Of a stretch of 35,795 nucleotides of DNA, positions 25,267 through 33,017 are shown one piece after another. Source of the DNA: Listeria_A hofi (GTDB lineage: Bacteria > Bacillota > Bacilli > Lactobacillales > Listeriaceae). Both the position numbers and the translations under genes were made by a program. How positions within the stretch are numbered: position 1 is the stretch's first letter; the number at the start of each line of letters is the position of its first letter. A model generated the notes under the pieces. The model was not told the origin of the DNA, did not search any database, and saw only the letters and a program-made list of their open reading frames with translations. The DNA is taken from NCBI RefSeq assembly GCF_963575615.1, contig NZ_CAUYTL010000031.1, positions 1-35,795 of the forward strand. The letters run 5' to 3'.

Positions 25267-26346
25267 TTATCCTAAACGAATCTCTTTTACTTTATCTGCG
25301 TCTAGACGTTTCACAACTTCGATAATCAGTTTCACCGCATTTGTAAAATCATCACGGTGAAGCATCGATGTGTGCGAGTGGATATAGCGCGTCGCAATCG
25401 TGATAGAAAGTGATGGAATGCCATTTCCAGTCAAATGAATCGCACCCGAATCTGTACCACCTGCAGCGATTGCCTCAAACTGATAAGGAATTTCAAGCTC
25501 ATCAGCAACATCTGTCACAAAATTGCGCAATGGGGCATGACTAATCATCGATGCGTCATAAATAATAATTTGCGGACCTTCCCCCATCTTGCTGACTGCT
25601 TCTTTCGCTGTCACTCCTGGTGTGTCCCCTGCAATACCAACGTCAACTGCAAACGCAATATCTGGCATCACTTGATGTGCTGATGTTTTAGCACCACGCA
25701 ACCCGACTTCTTCTTGCACAGTACCAACACCGTAAACAACATTCGGATGTTTTTCCTCTTGTAATTGACGCAAAACTTCAATCGCAATCGCAAGCCCAAT
25801 CCGGTTATCCCAAGCTTTTGCAAGCAAATATTTTTCATTTTTCATCACAGTGAATTCAAAGGCAGGCACAATCATATCGCCAGGTTTAATTCCCCAGCTC
25901 ACAACCTCTTCTTTATCTGCAGCACCAACATCGATGAACATATCTTTAATATCAAACGCCTTTTGACGCTCTGCTGCACTCATCAAATGCGGCGGCTTAG
26001 AACCGATAACCCCCGTAATCTCTTCTCCAGAACGCGTTACAATGGTTACACGTTGCGCCAGCATAACCGAACTAACCCAACCGCCAATTGTTTGGAATTT
26101 GATGAAACCCTTCTCATCGATTTGGGTTACCATGAACCCTACCTCATCCAGATGGCCTGCAATCATAATTTTCGGACCACTTGTATCCCCTGTTTTTGTT
26201 GCAATCGCACTACCAAGTCCGTCTGTTTCAAACGTATCTGCAAGTGGCTCTATGTATTGTTTGAAGACTTCACGTACCGCACGCTCATTTCCTGAAATAC
26301 CCTTTGCGTCGGTCAGTTCTTTCAACATTTCTAACTGTTTATCCAT
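25267..26346 (-). CDS. M42-family metallo-aminopeptidase
   Basis: The 359-aa protein matches the M42 (glutamyl aminopeptidase / former endoglucanase M, YsdC) family. Metal ligands are visible in AGHLDEVGF (about 66-74), KAWDNRIG (about 178-185), GTVQEEVGLRGA (about 211-222, catalytic Glu pair), FAVDVGIAGDTPG (about 236-248) and RYIHSHTSMLH near the C-terminus. These enzymes form large dodecamers that trim peptides after the proteasome or other proteases. A good AAGGAGG site precedes the ATG. It lies downstream of the infC-rpmI-rplT operon, as in Bacillus. Confidence 0.92.
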   Translation of the reverse strand: MDKQLEMLKELTDAKGISGNERAVREVFKQYIEPLADTFETDGLGSAIATKTGDTSGPKIMIAGHLDEVGFMVTQIDEKGFIKFQTIGGWVSSVMLAQRVTIVTRSGEEITGVIGSKPPHLMSAAERQKAFDIKDMFIDVGAADKEEVVSWGIKPGDMIVPAFEFTVMKNEKYLLAKAWDNRIGLAIAIEVLRQLQEEKHPNVVYGVGTVQEEVGLRGAKTSAHQVMPDIAFAVDVGIAGDTPGVTAKEAVSKMGEGPQIIIYDASMISHAPLRNFVTDVADELEIPYQFEAIAAGGTDSGAIHLTGNGIPSLSITIATRYIHSHTSMLHRDDFTNAVKLIIEVVKRLDADKVKEIRLG

Positions 26347-26425
26347 CTATTGTTCCTCCTTGAAATTACATCTCTACTTTGTACAGTATACGCGATTTCT
26401 ATCGACAAAACCACTTGTAGGCATA

Positions 26426-26463
26426 AAAAAAGGCGAACAGGAATTAGATTCTCCGTTCACCAC
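26426..26463 (-). terminator. Terminator of infC-rpmI-rplT
   Basis: GGTGAACGG and CCTGTTCGCC pair on the minus strand, followed by T7. Confidence 0.82.
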
Positions 26464-26476
26464 TTTTGTTCGTTGC

Positions 26477-26836
26477 TTATTTAGCTAGAGCGTCTTTTGC
26501 TTGTGTCGCGATTTGCGTGAAAGCTACTTCATCGTGAACGGCAAGATCCGCTAACATTTTACGGTTCATATCAATACCAGCTAATTTCAAACCGTGCATG
26601 AATTTGCTGTAAGAAAGATCATTCAAACGAGCCGCTGCATTGATACGTGCAATCCATAATTTACGGAAATCACGTTTCTTTTGACGACGATCACGGTAAG
26701 CATATTGGTAAGATTTCATTACCGCTTGGTTTGCTACTTTATATAGTGTGTGCTTCGAGCCATAATAGCCCTTTGCTAATTTAATTATCTTTTTACGACG
26801 TTTGCGTGTTACTGTTCCGCCTTTTACGCGTGGCAT
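26477..26836 (-). CDS. rplT: 50S ribosomal protein L20
   Basis: The 119-aa, very basic protein starts PRVKGGTVTRKRRKKIIKLAKGYYGSKH, as expected for bL20, which binds 23S rRNA early in assembly. In Bacillus it also represses its own operon by binding the infC leader, and a matching leader is present here. Third gene of the operon. Confidence 0.98.
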   Translation of the reverse strand: MPRVKGGTVTRKRRKKIIKLAKGYYGSKHTLYKVANQAVMKSYQYAYRDRRQKKRDFRKLWIARINAAARLNDLSYSKFMHGLKLAGIDMNRKMLADLAVHDEVAFTQIATQAKDALAK

Positions 26837-26900
26837 ATAAATTACCTCCTAATGGGTTTTCACAAAAATAGATTCTGTGTTTTTCCGTATTAAAACTTAC

Positions 26901-27101
26901 TTATTTCATTTTAGCGACCATTTGACGAATACGTCTGAAGTCACCTTTTGAAACTAACGCACTTTTACGTAGTTTACGTTTTTGTTTTTGAGATTTGTTT
27001 GCGAACATATGACTTGTGTAACCGTGCGAACGTTTTAATTTACCAGAACCTGTTCTTTTGAAACGCTTAGCAGAGCCACGGTGAGTTTTCATTTTTGGCA
27101 T
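26901..27101 (-). CDS. rpmI: 50S ribosomal protein L35
   Basis: The 66-aa basic protein MPKMKTHRGSAKRFKRTGSGK is bL35. The start at 27101 follows AGGAGG with 8 bases spacing; the longer frame to 27146 is upstream noise. Between infC (22 bases) and rplT. Confidence 0.98.
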   Translation of the reverse strand: MPKMKTHRGSAKRFKRTGSGKLKRSHGYTSHMFANKSQKQKRKLRKSALVSKGDFRRIRQMVAKMK

Positions 27102-27123
27102 GAATATTTCCTCCTCTAAAACT

Positions 27124-27639
27124 TTACTTCTCTTGAATTGGTGCAAGGACTAAGAACATTGAACGTCCGTCCATTTTTGGTCTTTGCTCAATTGTACTAA
27201 GATCTTCACACTCTTTTGCAAAGCGGTCAAGCACCTTCTGACCAATTTCTTTATGGGTAATCGCACGTCCTTTAAAGCGGATAGAGCATTTTACTTTATC
27301 GCCTTTTTGAAGGAACTTGCGCGCATTACGTAGTTTCGTATCGAAATCATGTTCGTCAATCGTAGGACTTAAACGAACCTCTTTCATTACGATGATTTTT
27401 TGATTTTTGCGAGCTTCTTTGTCTTTCTTCTGTTGCTCAAAGCGGAATTTACCATAGTCCATAATACGGGCTACTGGCGGTTTCGCTGTCGGTGCAACTA
27501 GAACAACATCCAAATTGGCTTTCTCCGCAATTTCAAGTGCTTCAGCTTTTGTTTTAACTCCAAGCTGTTCGCCATCTTGATCAATCAATCTTAATTCACG
27601 TGCACGAATCCCATCGTTTACTAACATGTCTTTGCTAAT
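27124..27639 (-). CDS. infC: Translation initiation factor IF-3 (AUU start)
   Basis: The 171-aa factor prevents premature subunit joining and checks the start codon. N-domain SKDMLVNDGIRARELRLIDQ and C-domain EVRLSPTIDEHDFDTKLRNARKFLQKGDKVKCSIRFKGR are typical. I place the start at ATT 27639: GGAGGTGG lies 7 bases upstream and no ATG or GTG fits. A rare AUU-type start lets IF-3 repress its own translation in many bacteria. The first ATG (four codons further) would be too close to the domain edge. It heads infC-rpmI-rplT. Confidence 0.93.
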   Translation of the reverse strand: MSKDMLVNDGIRARELRLIDQDGEQLGVKTKAEALEIAEKANLDVVLVAPTAKPPVARIMDYGKFRFEQQKKDKEARKNQKIIVMKEVRLSPTIDEHDFDTKLRNARKFLQKGDKVKCSIRFKGRAITHKEIGQKVLDRFAKECEDLSTIEQRPKMDGRSMFLVLAPIQEK

Positions 27640-27699
27640 GGTGAGCCACCTCCATAAATTATTACTCATAACAAGTGAAAGTACGCATTAAAAAAAGCG

Positions 27700-27842
27700 C
27701 CGGTTTCATTACAAACCCGCACATCAGAAAATTCACATAGTACATACGTGAACCATAATTCCAATTCTTTGCCTGCAAATATATATTTACGAGGCGAGAA
27801 GCGGGATGCTCCTTCTTTCTTGTCATTCATTAACCAGAAGTT
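27700..27842 (-). promoter_or_regulatory. L20-type autoregulatory leader of infC operon
   Basis: The minus strand carries a structured leader with GCATCCCGCTTCTCGCCTCG and GCAGGC, then a GC-rich terminator hairpin (GTGCGGGTTT pairing with AAACCGGCGC) and T7 (at about 27692-27722), well before the infC ribosome site. This is the layout of the Bacillus L20 leader, where L20 binding favours termination. The family match is by eye. Confidence 0.75.
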
Positions 27843-27872
27843 ATTGTACCACGGCTAGACTGCATATGTCAA
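27843..27872 (-). promoter_or_regulatory. Proximal promoter of infC operon
   Basis: TTGACA (complement at 27867-27872), an 18-bp spacer and TACAAT (complement at 27843-27848), directly before the leader. Confidence 0.82.
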
Positions 27873-27900
27873 ATCACCTACTCATTCGACCACGAGATTT

Positions 27901-27929
27901 ATCATACCAAAGTTTTTGTGGCTTTTCAA
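27901..27929 (-). promoter_or_regulatory. Distal promoter of infC operon
   Basis: TTGAAA (complement at 27924-27929), a 17-bp spacer and TATGAT (complement at 27901-27906). A second start point about 58 bases upstream of the proximal promoter. Confidence 0.65.
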
Positions 27930-27948
27930 GAGCTTTTCGGAAACTTTT

Positions 27949-28209
27949 TCAAATTTCGAGTTCTTGAAATAGAATTTTAAATGGGCTGTTAATCGTTTGC
28001 TTCATGATTTGTGTCATGATTTCGTCTTTTTCAGATTGGCCAATTGGTTTTGTGGCACCTGCTTTATTCCAATTTTTAACGGATGCAGGATCAGCGATGA
28101 AACCACCGCGAACGAGCTCACCGGTCAGTTGAAAGTGTTGACCGGATTGATTTTCGACAATGATATGGTTGTTGCGGGCTGTAAGTATTAGTTGACTGGT
28201 TTGCGTCAT
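27949..28209 (-). CDS. Imm74-like immunity protein (orphan)
   Basis: The 86-aa protein resembles the polymorphic-toxin immunity family Imm74: a strand-rich N-terminus (LILTARNNHIIVENQSG), the GELVRGGF segment, ADPASVKNW with a conserved Trp, a proline-containing linker and a C-terminal helix and strand. The match is from remembered family features, so it is tentative. The ATG overlaps the stop of the VOC gene as ATGA and the ribosome site GGGAG lies in that gene, so translation is coupled. No toxin gene is near, so it could be an orphan immunity gene or have another role. Confidence 0.5.
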   Translation of the reverse strand: MTQTSQLILTARNNHIIVENQSGQHFQLTGELVRGGFIADPASVKNWNKAGATKPIGQSEKDEIMTQIMKQTINSPFKILFQELEI

Positions 28210-28601
28210 TTCTCCCAATTCAATTCCCAACTAAATCCAAATTTATCAACAACCTTCGCATGAACTGCTCCCCAAAACGCTTCTTGGAGCTCCATCTCAA
28301 CTATCCCTTCTTCAGCCAGCGCTGTATAAATTGTCGTAATTTCTTCCTCTGAGTCAAACTCCAATCCAAGCATAACGCTATTTCCTTCTGTAACTGGTGT
28401 TTGGAAAATATCATTGAGGTATAATGTCAATTGCTCATTAATAACGATTTCTGCATGGAGGACTTTGTTTGGGTATTGCTCAAAACCAGGAATTCCATCT
28501 GACATTTGCAAATTTTTGATTTCACCACCAAAAATAGCGTGGTAATAAGAAACAGCTTCTTTGCAATGATCGGTTGTTAAATACGGTATTAGTTTTTTCA
28601 T
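28206..28601 (-). CDS. VOC-superfamily PhnB-like protein
   Basis: The 131-aa protein has the paired beta-alpha-beta-beta-beta modules of the vicinal oxygen chelate fold, in the PhnB/glyoxalase-like subgroup: IPYLTTDHCKEAVSYYHAIFGGE at the start, VLHAEIVINEQLTLYLNDIF in the middle, and VKVVDKFGFSWELNW-type ending (AKVVDKFGFSWEL). Function in this subgroup is mostly unknown. The start at 28601 follows AAAGGATG; the longer frame lacks a ribosome site. It forms a two-gene unit with the Imm74-like gene. A 17-bp palindrome lies about 115 bp upstream. Confidence 0.85.
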   Translation of the reverse strand: MKKLIPYLTTDHCKEAVSYYHAIFGGEIKNLQMSDGIPGFEQYPNKVLHAEIVINEQLTLYLNDIFQTPVTEGNSVMLGLEFDSEEEITTIYTALAEEGIVEMELQEAFWGAVHAKVVDKFGFSWELNWEK

Positions 28602-28699
28602 TTTCAACATCCTTTCATCTTTATTAATACAATCAGGATACGCGATATCGTCATTATTTGCAAATGAAGCTTCTCTATATAACAAATTAATCTCAAAAC

Positions 28700-28731
28700 T
28701 TGACACTTTTATAGTTTAGTTATAAACTAAA
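28700..28731 (+). promoter_or_regulatory. Palindromic operator over a promoter
   Basis: TTTAGTT-ATA-AACTAAA at 28715-28731 is a perfect 17-bp palindrome. It overlaps the likely -10 of a plus-strand promoter with TTGACA at 28700-28705 (TATAAA or TAAACT, 15-17 bp spacing) leading to the gene at 28793. It is placed to serve the divergent VOC gene too. Its size and symmetry suit a dimeric winged-helix repressor such as a MarR or HxlR protein. Confidence 0.55.
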
Positions 28732-28792
28732 GGTGTTAACAACCTAGAAAATACTATATGTAGAAAAGTTAAAGAAACGGGGGTATAAAAGA

Positions 28793-29032
28793 ATGACTGT
28801 ACAAGAAAGGTTACAACGGATTAATGAGTTAAGCCGCCTCTCTAGAGAATACCCACTGACAGATAGCGAAAAAAGAGAGCAACGTCATTTAAGGCAAGAA
28901 TATATTAAAAGTTTGCGGTTTGGCTTTAGAAACATGGTAGAAGGCCTAAAAGTAATGGATGAAAACAATAATGATGTCACACCAGAAAAACTTAAAAGAA
29001 TTCAAAAAGAAAAAGGTATTCATAATCGCTAA
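28793..29032 (+). CDS. UPF0291/DUF896 family protein (YnzC-like)
   Basis: The 79-aa protein is two helices, RINELSRLSREYPLTDSEKREQRHLRQEYI and the second part to NMVEGL, as in the YnzC/YozI family, whose function is not known. In B. subtilis ynzC sits in an SOS operon with yneA; here no LexA site or division inhibitor is seen. The ribosome site GGGGG lies 10 bases upstream. Confidence 0.85.
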   Translation: MTVQERLQRINELSRLSREYPLTDSEKREQRHLRQEYIKSLRFGFRNMVEGLKVMDENNNDVTPEKLKRIQKEKGIHNR

Positions 29033-29069
29033 AGCACTCATAGCGATATAAAAATAGGAGGAATAATTT

Positions 29070-29609
29070 ATGACTTATCAAGAAATTATCCATTTTTGGT
29101 TTGAAGAATGTGAACCGAGCCAGTGGTTTAAGAAGGATGAACATTTCGATGTATTAATTAAAGAACGTTATCAATCCATTCATAGTCAAGTGGCTAACGG
29201 AGAAAAAGCCAACTGGCGCGAAACAGTAGCAGGACGATTAGCTGAAATTATCGTATTAGATCAGTTTTCAAGGAATTTATACCGAGATGATGCTCGTTCT
29301 TTCGCCTATGATGGCATGGCCTTAGTTTTAGCACAGGAGGCTATTGCCTCAGGGGAACTAGATGCGTTATCGGTTACACAACGGGCCTTCTTGTACATGC
29401 CCTTCATGCATTCTGAATCATTAATTATTCATGAGGAGGCCGTGAAACATTTTTCTGAGGTTGGGATGGAATCAAATCTCCAATTTGAGCACAAGCATCG
29501 CGATATTTTACTGCGTTTTGGACGCTATCCTCATCGAAATGCTATCTTAGGAAGAGTCTCTACAGAAGAAGAAATCGCCTTTCTAAAAGAACCAGATTCC
29601 TCTTTTTGA
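29070..29609 (+). CDS. DUF924 family protein
   Basis: The 179-aa, all-helical, TPR-like protein shows the full DUF924 signature: IHFWFEECEPSQWFKKDEHFD at the start, RLAEIIVLDQFSRNLYRDDARSFAYD near 51-76, YMPFMHSES near 109-117 and RFGRYPHRNAILGR near 150-163. The biochemical role is unknown. AGGAGG lies 9 bases before the ATG. It follows the UPF0291 gene by 37 bases, so both may share the promoter at 28700. Confidence 0.9.
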   Translation: MTYQEIIHFWFEECEPSQWFKKDEHFDVLIKERYQSIHSQVANGEKANWRETVAGRLAEIIVLDQFSRNLYRDDARSFAYDGMALVLAQEAIASGELDALSVTQRAFLYMPFMHSESLIIHEEAVKHFSEVGMESNLQFEHKHRDILLRFGRYPHRNAILGRVSTEEEIAFLKEPDSSF

Positions 29610-29625
29610 GTCACACAGAAAATAA

Positions 29626-29666
29626 ACAAAAGACGATTGGCCGCTTGAGCCCATCGTCTTTTGTTT
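29626..29666. terminator. Bidirectional terminator, DUF924 gene / rplS
   Basis: ACAAAAGACGAT and ATCGTCTTTTGT pair around a GC-containing loop with T runs on both sides. The two genes converge on it. Confidence 0.82.
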
Positions 29667-29674
29667 TAATAAAA

Positions 29675-30019
29675 TTAACGAATTTCTTTAATACGAGCTG
29701 CTTTACCACGTAGATCACGTAGGTAATACAATTTCGCACGACGTACTTTACCACGACGTAATACTTCTAATTTAGCGATACGCGGTGTGTGTACAGGGAA
29801 TGTACGCTCAACGCCAACACTATAAGAGATTTTACGAACTGTAAAAGTTTCGCTGATTCCTGCTCCACGGCGTTTGATTACAACACCTTCAAAAAGCTGA
29901 ATACGTTCGCGAGTTCCCTCGACAACCTTCACGTGAAGGCGAACAGTATCACCAGGACGGAAGCTAGGCACGTCTGGATTTAATTGACTTTTAGTAATTT
30001 CATTGATTAACAAATTCAT
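29675..30019 (-). CDS. rplS: 50S ribosomal protein L19
   Basis: The 114-aa bL19 sits at the 30S-50S interface. It has PSFRPGDTVRLHVKVVEGTRERIQ and FEGVVIKRRGAGISETFTVRKISYSVGVERTFPVH. AAGGAGATG lies just before the ATG. It is separated from trmD by the MBL and YbjQ-like genes, and has its own promoter and leader. Confidence 0.98.
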   Translation of the reverse strand: MNLLINEITKSQLNPDVPSFRPGDTVRLHVKVVEGTRERIQLFEGVVIKRRGAGISETFTVRKISYSVGVERTFPVHTPRIAKLEVLRRGKVRRAKLYYLRDLRGKAARIKEIR

Positions 30020-30114
30020 TACACTTCATCTCCTTCCAACAGACATTCTTTCATTCAACATATGTAATGAAGCGGAACATCGTTATAAAACTGGATTTGT
30101 CCAGTTACTAATCT
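30020..30114 (-). promoter_or_regulatory. L19-type leader of rplS
   Basis: The minus-strand leader contains AACTGGACAAATCCAGTT (a short hairpin) followed by ACGATGTTCCGCTTCATT and the ribosome site, which resembles the Bacillota L19 leader family. Recognised by eye only. Confidence 0.6.
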
Positions 30115-30143
30115 AATCTATCACATTTATCATGACCTGTAAA
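30115..30143 (-). promoter_or_regulatory. Promoter of rplS
   Basis: TTTACA (complement at 30138-30143), a 17-bp spacer and TAGATT (complement at 30115-30120), just before the leader. Confidence 0.7.
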
Positions 30144-30214
30144 GTATTTTTTCTTGATGGCTAAAATATGGTATGATAGAGTCATCTAATTTGATTGAGA
30201 GGATGTGTGCCAAA

Positions 30215-30931
30215 ATGAGAGCAATGACACAAAATAATCTCACACAATTAACTACATTGCCATACTTATTCCCCGTAAATTGTTATTTGGTAACAGATGG
30301 AGACTTCCTTACGCTTATCGACACAGCTTTGCCTATGAGCGCTAACAAAATTATACAACATATCGCGGCTACTGGCCTACCACTCCGCTATATTATTTTA
30401 AGCCATGCGCATGGTGATCACATTGGTTCTATACAAGCAATTATAGAGGCATATCCAGATGCGGAGGTTATGATTTCTGATAGGGAACTGCAATTAATTA
30501 AAAGGCCTGAAACATATGCCTTTGAAGCGCAAAAACCAATTAAAGGCTCTTATCCAAAAGTATTTCCCGTTAAAGTGACCAAAACGATTGGCGAGGGCGA
30601 TATGATTGGTTCTCTATCCGTAATCGAGACACCTGGGCACACGCCGGGCTCCATCTCTTTTTTAGATAACCGAACGAGAGCCATCATGGTTGGCGATTTA
30701 ATACAGACACAAGGCGGCATTGCAATTGCAGGCGATACTCGTCCACTCTTCCCTTTTCCGACAATGGGAACGTGGGATTTAGAAACCGGTATTGCCTCTA
30801 CCGAAAAAATCTTGTCGCATCATCCAAGCTTACTTGCAGTTGGACATGGACGAATGGTTCCAGAACCGATGCTCGCACTCGAACAAGCACTAACTCGCGC
30901 GAAAAAAAAGATTACAGCAACAAAGAAATAG
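30215..30931 (+). CDS. MBL-fold metallo-hydrolase
   Basis: The 238-aa protein has the metallo-beta-lactamase motifs: LIDTALP early, HAHGDH near 72-77 (two-metal site), ETPGHTPGS near 146-154, GDLI near 172, and GHGR near the C-terminus. This subgroup (B. subtilis YflN-like) includes thioesterases and other hydrolases; the substrate is unknown. The ATG at 30215 follows AGAGG and a long spacer; an ATG three codons later is an alternative. An extended -10 (TGGTATGAT) lies at 30169-30177. Confidence 0.85.
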   Translation: MRAMTQNNLTQLTTLPYLFPVNCYLVTDGDFLTLIDTALPMSANKIIQHIAATGLPLRYIILSHAHGDHIGSIQAIIEAYPDAEVMISDRELQLIKRPETYAFEAQKPIKGSYPKVFPVKVTKTIGEGDMIGSLSVIETPGHTPGSISFLDNRTRAIMVGDLIQTQGGIAIAGDTRPLFPFPTMGTWDLETGIASTEKILSHHPSLLAVGHGRMVPEPMLALEQALTRAKKKITATKK

Positions 30932-30966
30932 AGAGCAAGCGTATGAGGCGGCTCTCCATTTCTCTT
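30930..30966. terminator. Hairpin between MBL gene and YbjQ-like gene
   Basis: AGAGAGC and GCTCTC pair around a 14-base loop with a T-rich tail on the plus strand. A weak bidirectional terminator for the converging genes. Confidence 0.45.
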
Positions 30967-30968
30967 TA

Positions 30969-31313
30969 TTAAAATCTCGTAATCTTTGTCATAACGACTG
31001 TTCCGTAGCCAACTTGACTCATGAGTAATTTACCATCTTCTTCACGGATAAACTGCTCCTCAAAATGGCAATTAAGAACAGCATCACCACCAAGTTCATG
31101 CGCTTGCTCTTGCAACCCACGAACAATACCAGAAAAATCAGATGTTGCCGCCCAACCTACTTTTGCTTCTGCTTGCACGTAATTGCGAACAAATACCACT
31201 TTTACAACATCGTGATTTACCGCAGTCGGTCCAGTTGATACGAGCACTGACTCCACGTCACGGTTCAACACATCATCGCGATTTTCTGCCTCTTCATTTT
31301 TAAAAATTCCCAT
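30969..31313 (-). CDS. YbjQ/UPF0145-like protein
   Basis: The 114-aa cytoplasmic protein resembles the YbjQ (UPF0145) pentamer family: VLVSTGPTAVNHDVVKVVFVRNY, a central helix GIVRGLQEQAHELGGDAVLNCHFEEQF and a C-terminal strand GYGTVVMTK. The role is unknown. The start at 31313 follows AAGGAGTGG, which overlaps the trmD end; the stop of trmD and this start are 3 bases apart. It closes the ylqD-rimM-trmD unit. Confidence 0.65.
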   Translation of the reverse strand: MGIFKNEEAENRDDVLNRDVESVLVSTGPTAVNHDVVKVVFVRNYVQAEAKVGWAATSDFSGIVRGLQEQAHELGGDAVLNCHFEEQFIREEDGKLLMSQVGYGTVVMTKITRF

Positions 31314-31315
31314 AC

Positions 31316-32056
31316 CTAGTCCACTCCTTTTTGTATCTCCTCTAACCACTTTCGTTGCTGATCAGATAAAGTATAACTTTCAAGTAAGTCTGGCCGGCGT
31401 TCCCATGTTCGACGCAAAGATTCACGCTCTCGCCACTCCTCAATCAATTTATGATTCCCATTTAAAAGCACCTCTGGAACCTCCATATCACGAAACTGTG
31501 CTGGTCGCGTGTAATGTGGGTGTTCAAGTAAACCTGTAGAAAATGAATCCGTTACAGCCGAATCCGCATTACCAAGCGCTCCTGGTAGCAAACGAATCAC
31601 ACTATCCATCATCGCCATTGCCCCGATTTCACCACCTGTTAAGATATAATCACCAATCGAAACCTCATCTGTTACTAGAAACTCACGGATTCTCTCATCA
31701 TATCCCTCATAATGCCCACAGATAAAAATCAAATGTTCCTCTCGTGCAAATTCCTCCGCCAATTTCTGATCAAATCGCTTACCAGCTGGGTCCATTAAAA
31801 TGATTCGCGGATTTGTATTCGGTGTACTCGTTCGCAAAGCTTCCACCGCCGAGAAAATCGGTTGCGCCTTCAAAAGCATCCCAGCCCCACCGCCATATGG
31901 GTAATCATCCACCGTTTGATGCTTTCCTTCTGCATATTCCCGAAAGTCCGTAATAGAAACATCTACAAGCCCTTTTTCAATTGTTTTTTTGATAATTGAA
32001 TTTCCCGTCATACCGTCGAACATCGTTGGAAAAATCGACAAAACATCCATTTTCAT
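31316..32056 (-). CDS. trmD: tRNA (guanine-N1)-methyltransferase
   Basis: The 246-aa SPOUT enzyme methylates G37 of tRNAs next to the anticodon and prevents +1 frameshifting. MKMDVLSIFPTMFD at the start, DYPYGGGAGMLLKAQPI near 62-78, ICGHYEGYDERI near 112-123 and ISIGDYILTGGE-like SIGDYILTGGE near 133-143 (the knot) are diagnostic. The ATG abuts the rimM stop. Confidence 0.98.
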   Translation of the reverse strand: MKMDVLSIFPTMFDGMTGNSIIKKTIEKGLVDVSITDFREYAEGKHQTVDDYPYGGGAGMLLKAQPIFSAVEALRTSTPNTNPRIILMDPAGKRFDQKLAEEFAREEHLIFICGHYEGYDERIREFLVTDEVSIGDYILTGGEIGAMAMMDSVIRLLPGALGNADSAVTDSFSTGLLEHPHYTRPAQFRDMEVPEVLLNGNHKLIEEWRERESLRRTWERRPDLLESYTLSDQQRKWLEEIQKGVD

Positions 32057-32575
32057 TTAGTCAAACAATCCTTCCATAACAGAAATCGTAATTTTCTTAT
32101 CCTTGATGTTGACTGACTTCACAACGTCTGCGATATAAGGTACAAGCTTATCCTTTTGCCCTTTCTTTTGCACAACCCAGACATCATTTGCACCTGGCGT
32201 CAAAATCTCGCTAATTTCACCCAGCAACTCGCCTTCTTCCGTGTAGACCTCACAACCGACAATCTCATGGAAATAATATTCATTCTCCTCCAACTCACCC
32301 AGTTGTGATTCTGGCACTTTCAGCATTCCGTCACGCATCCGCTCCACATTATTAATTCCAATAATACCCTCAAACGTCAACAAATCAAAATTCTTATGTT
32401 TCCGGTGTGTCTTGATAATCAATTTTTCAGGTTTTTTACCACCTTTTGCAAATAAAAATAATTCACTTCCTTGAGCAAATCGCTCATCCGCAAAATCTGT
32501 CTGCGAAATCACGCGTACTTCTCCCATTAAACCGTGTGTATTTACTATTTTTCCTACATTAAACATCTGCTCCAT
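32057..32575 (-). CDS. rimM: Ribosome maturation factor RimM
   Basis: The 172-aa protein helps assemble the 30S head. It has the N-terminal RimM domain (NVGKIVNTHGLMGEVRV) and a PRC-barrel (YYFHEIVGCEVYTEEGELLGEI; ANDVWVVQKKGQKDKLVPYI). It lies 10 bases after ylqD and abuts trmD. Confidence 0.97.
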   Translation of the reverse strand: MEQMFNVGKIVNTHGLMGEVRVISQTDFADERFAQGSELFLFAKGGKKPEKLIIKTHRKHKNFDLLTFEGIIGINNVERMRDGMLKVPESQLGELEENEYYFHEIVGCEVYTEEGELLGEISEILTPGANDVWVVQKKGQKDKLVPYIADVVKSVNIKDKKITISVMEGLFD

Positions 32576-32585
32576 ACTTTCACCT

Positions 32586-32972
32586 CTAGCGTATTTCTAC
32601 TATAATATTGTCTTTTACTAAAATCGTCTTAGTAAACATCGAATCGTCCCAAGTATCGCCAACTGCAACATCTAGAATAGCATCTAATTCTTGCTCTTTA
32701 ATTTCGCTTCCTAGCGGTAAAATGTCTAACTGTTCCACTTGAAATTCAATGAGCTTCACTTTCTCATAACGCATTTCTATTTCTTTAGCAAAATAGTTGT
32801 TCACCGACTCTTGATTAAACTTGTTTCTACGCTCCATCTTTTTTTGTTCAAAATGAAGTTGATCACTTTCCTTTTGCAGCTTTTGTCGTTGCTCTGAGTA
32901 GTATTGCAATAACTTTTCTTTACTTCTTACTGTGAGAACTTGCTTTAAAGTAACTTTTTGGATAATTTTCAT
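32586..32972 (-). CDS. ylqD: YlqD-family protein
   Basis: The 128-aa protein matches YlqD, a family found in this ribosomal operon in Bacillales: KVTLKQVLTVRSKEKLLQYYSEQ, a central coiled coil rich in Lys, Gln and Glu, and a C-terminal LGSEIKEQELDAILDVAVGDTWDD. The function is unknown. I set the start at ATG 32972 after AAAGGAG; the longer frame to 33215 runs into the intergenic element and its residues look random. An extended -10 (TGTTACAAT) lies at about 33010-33018, so it probably has its own promoter. Confidence 0.88.
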   Translation of the reverse strand: MKIIQKVTLKQVLTVRSKEKLLQYYSEQRQKLQKESDQLHFEQKKMERRNKFNQESVNNYFAKEIEMRYEKVKLIEFQVEQLDILPLGSEIKEQELDAILDVAVGDTWDDSMFTKTILVKDNIIVEIR

Positions 32973-33017
32973 GCGGAACACTCCTTTATCCGTTGAAGGT
33001 GTTTGTTTTATTGTAAC

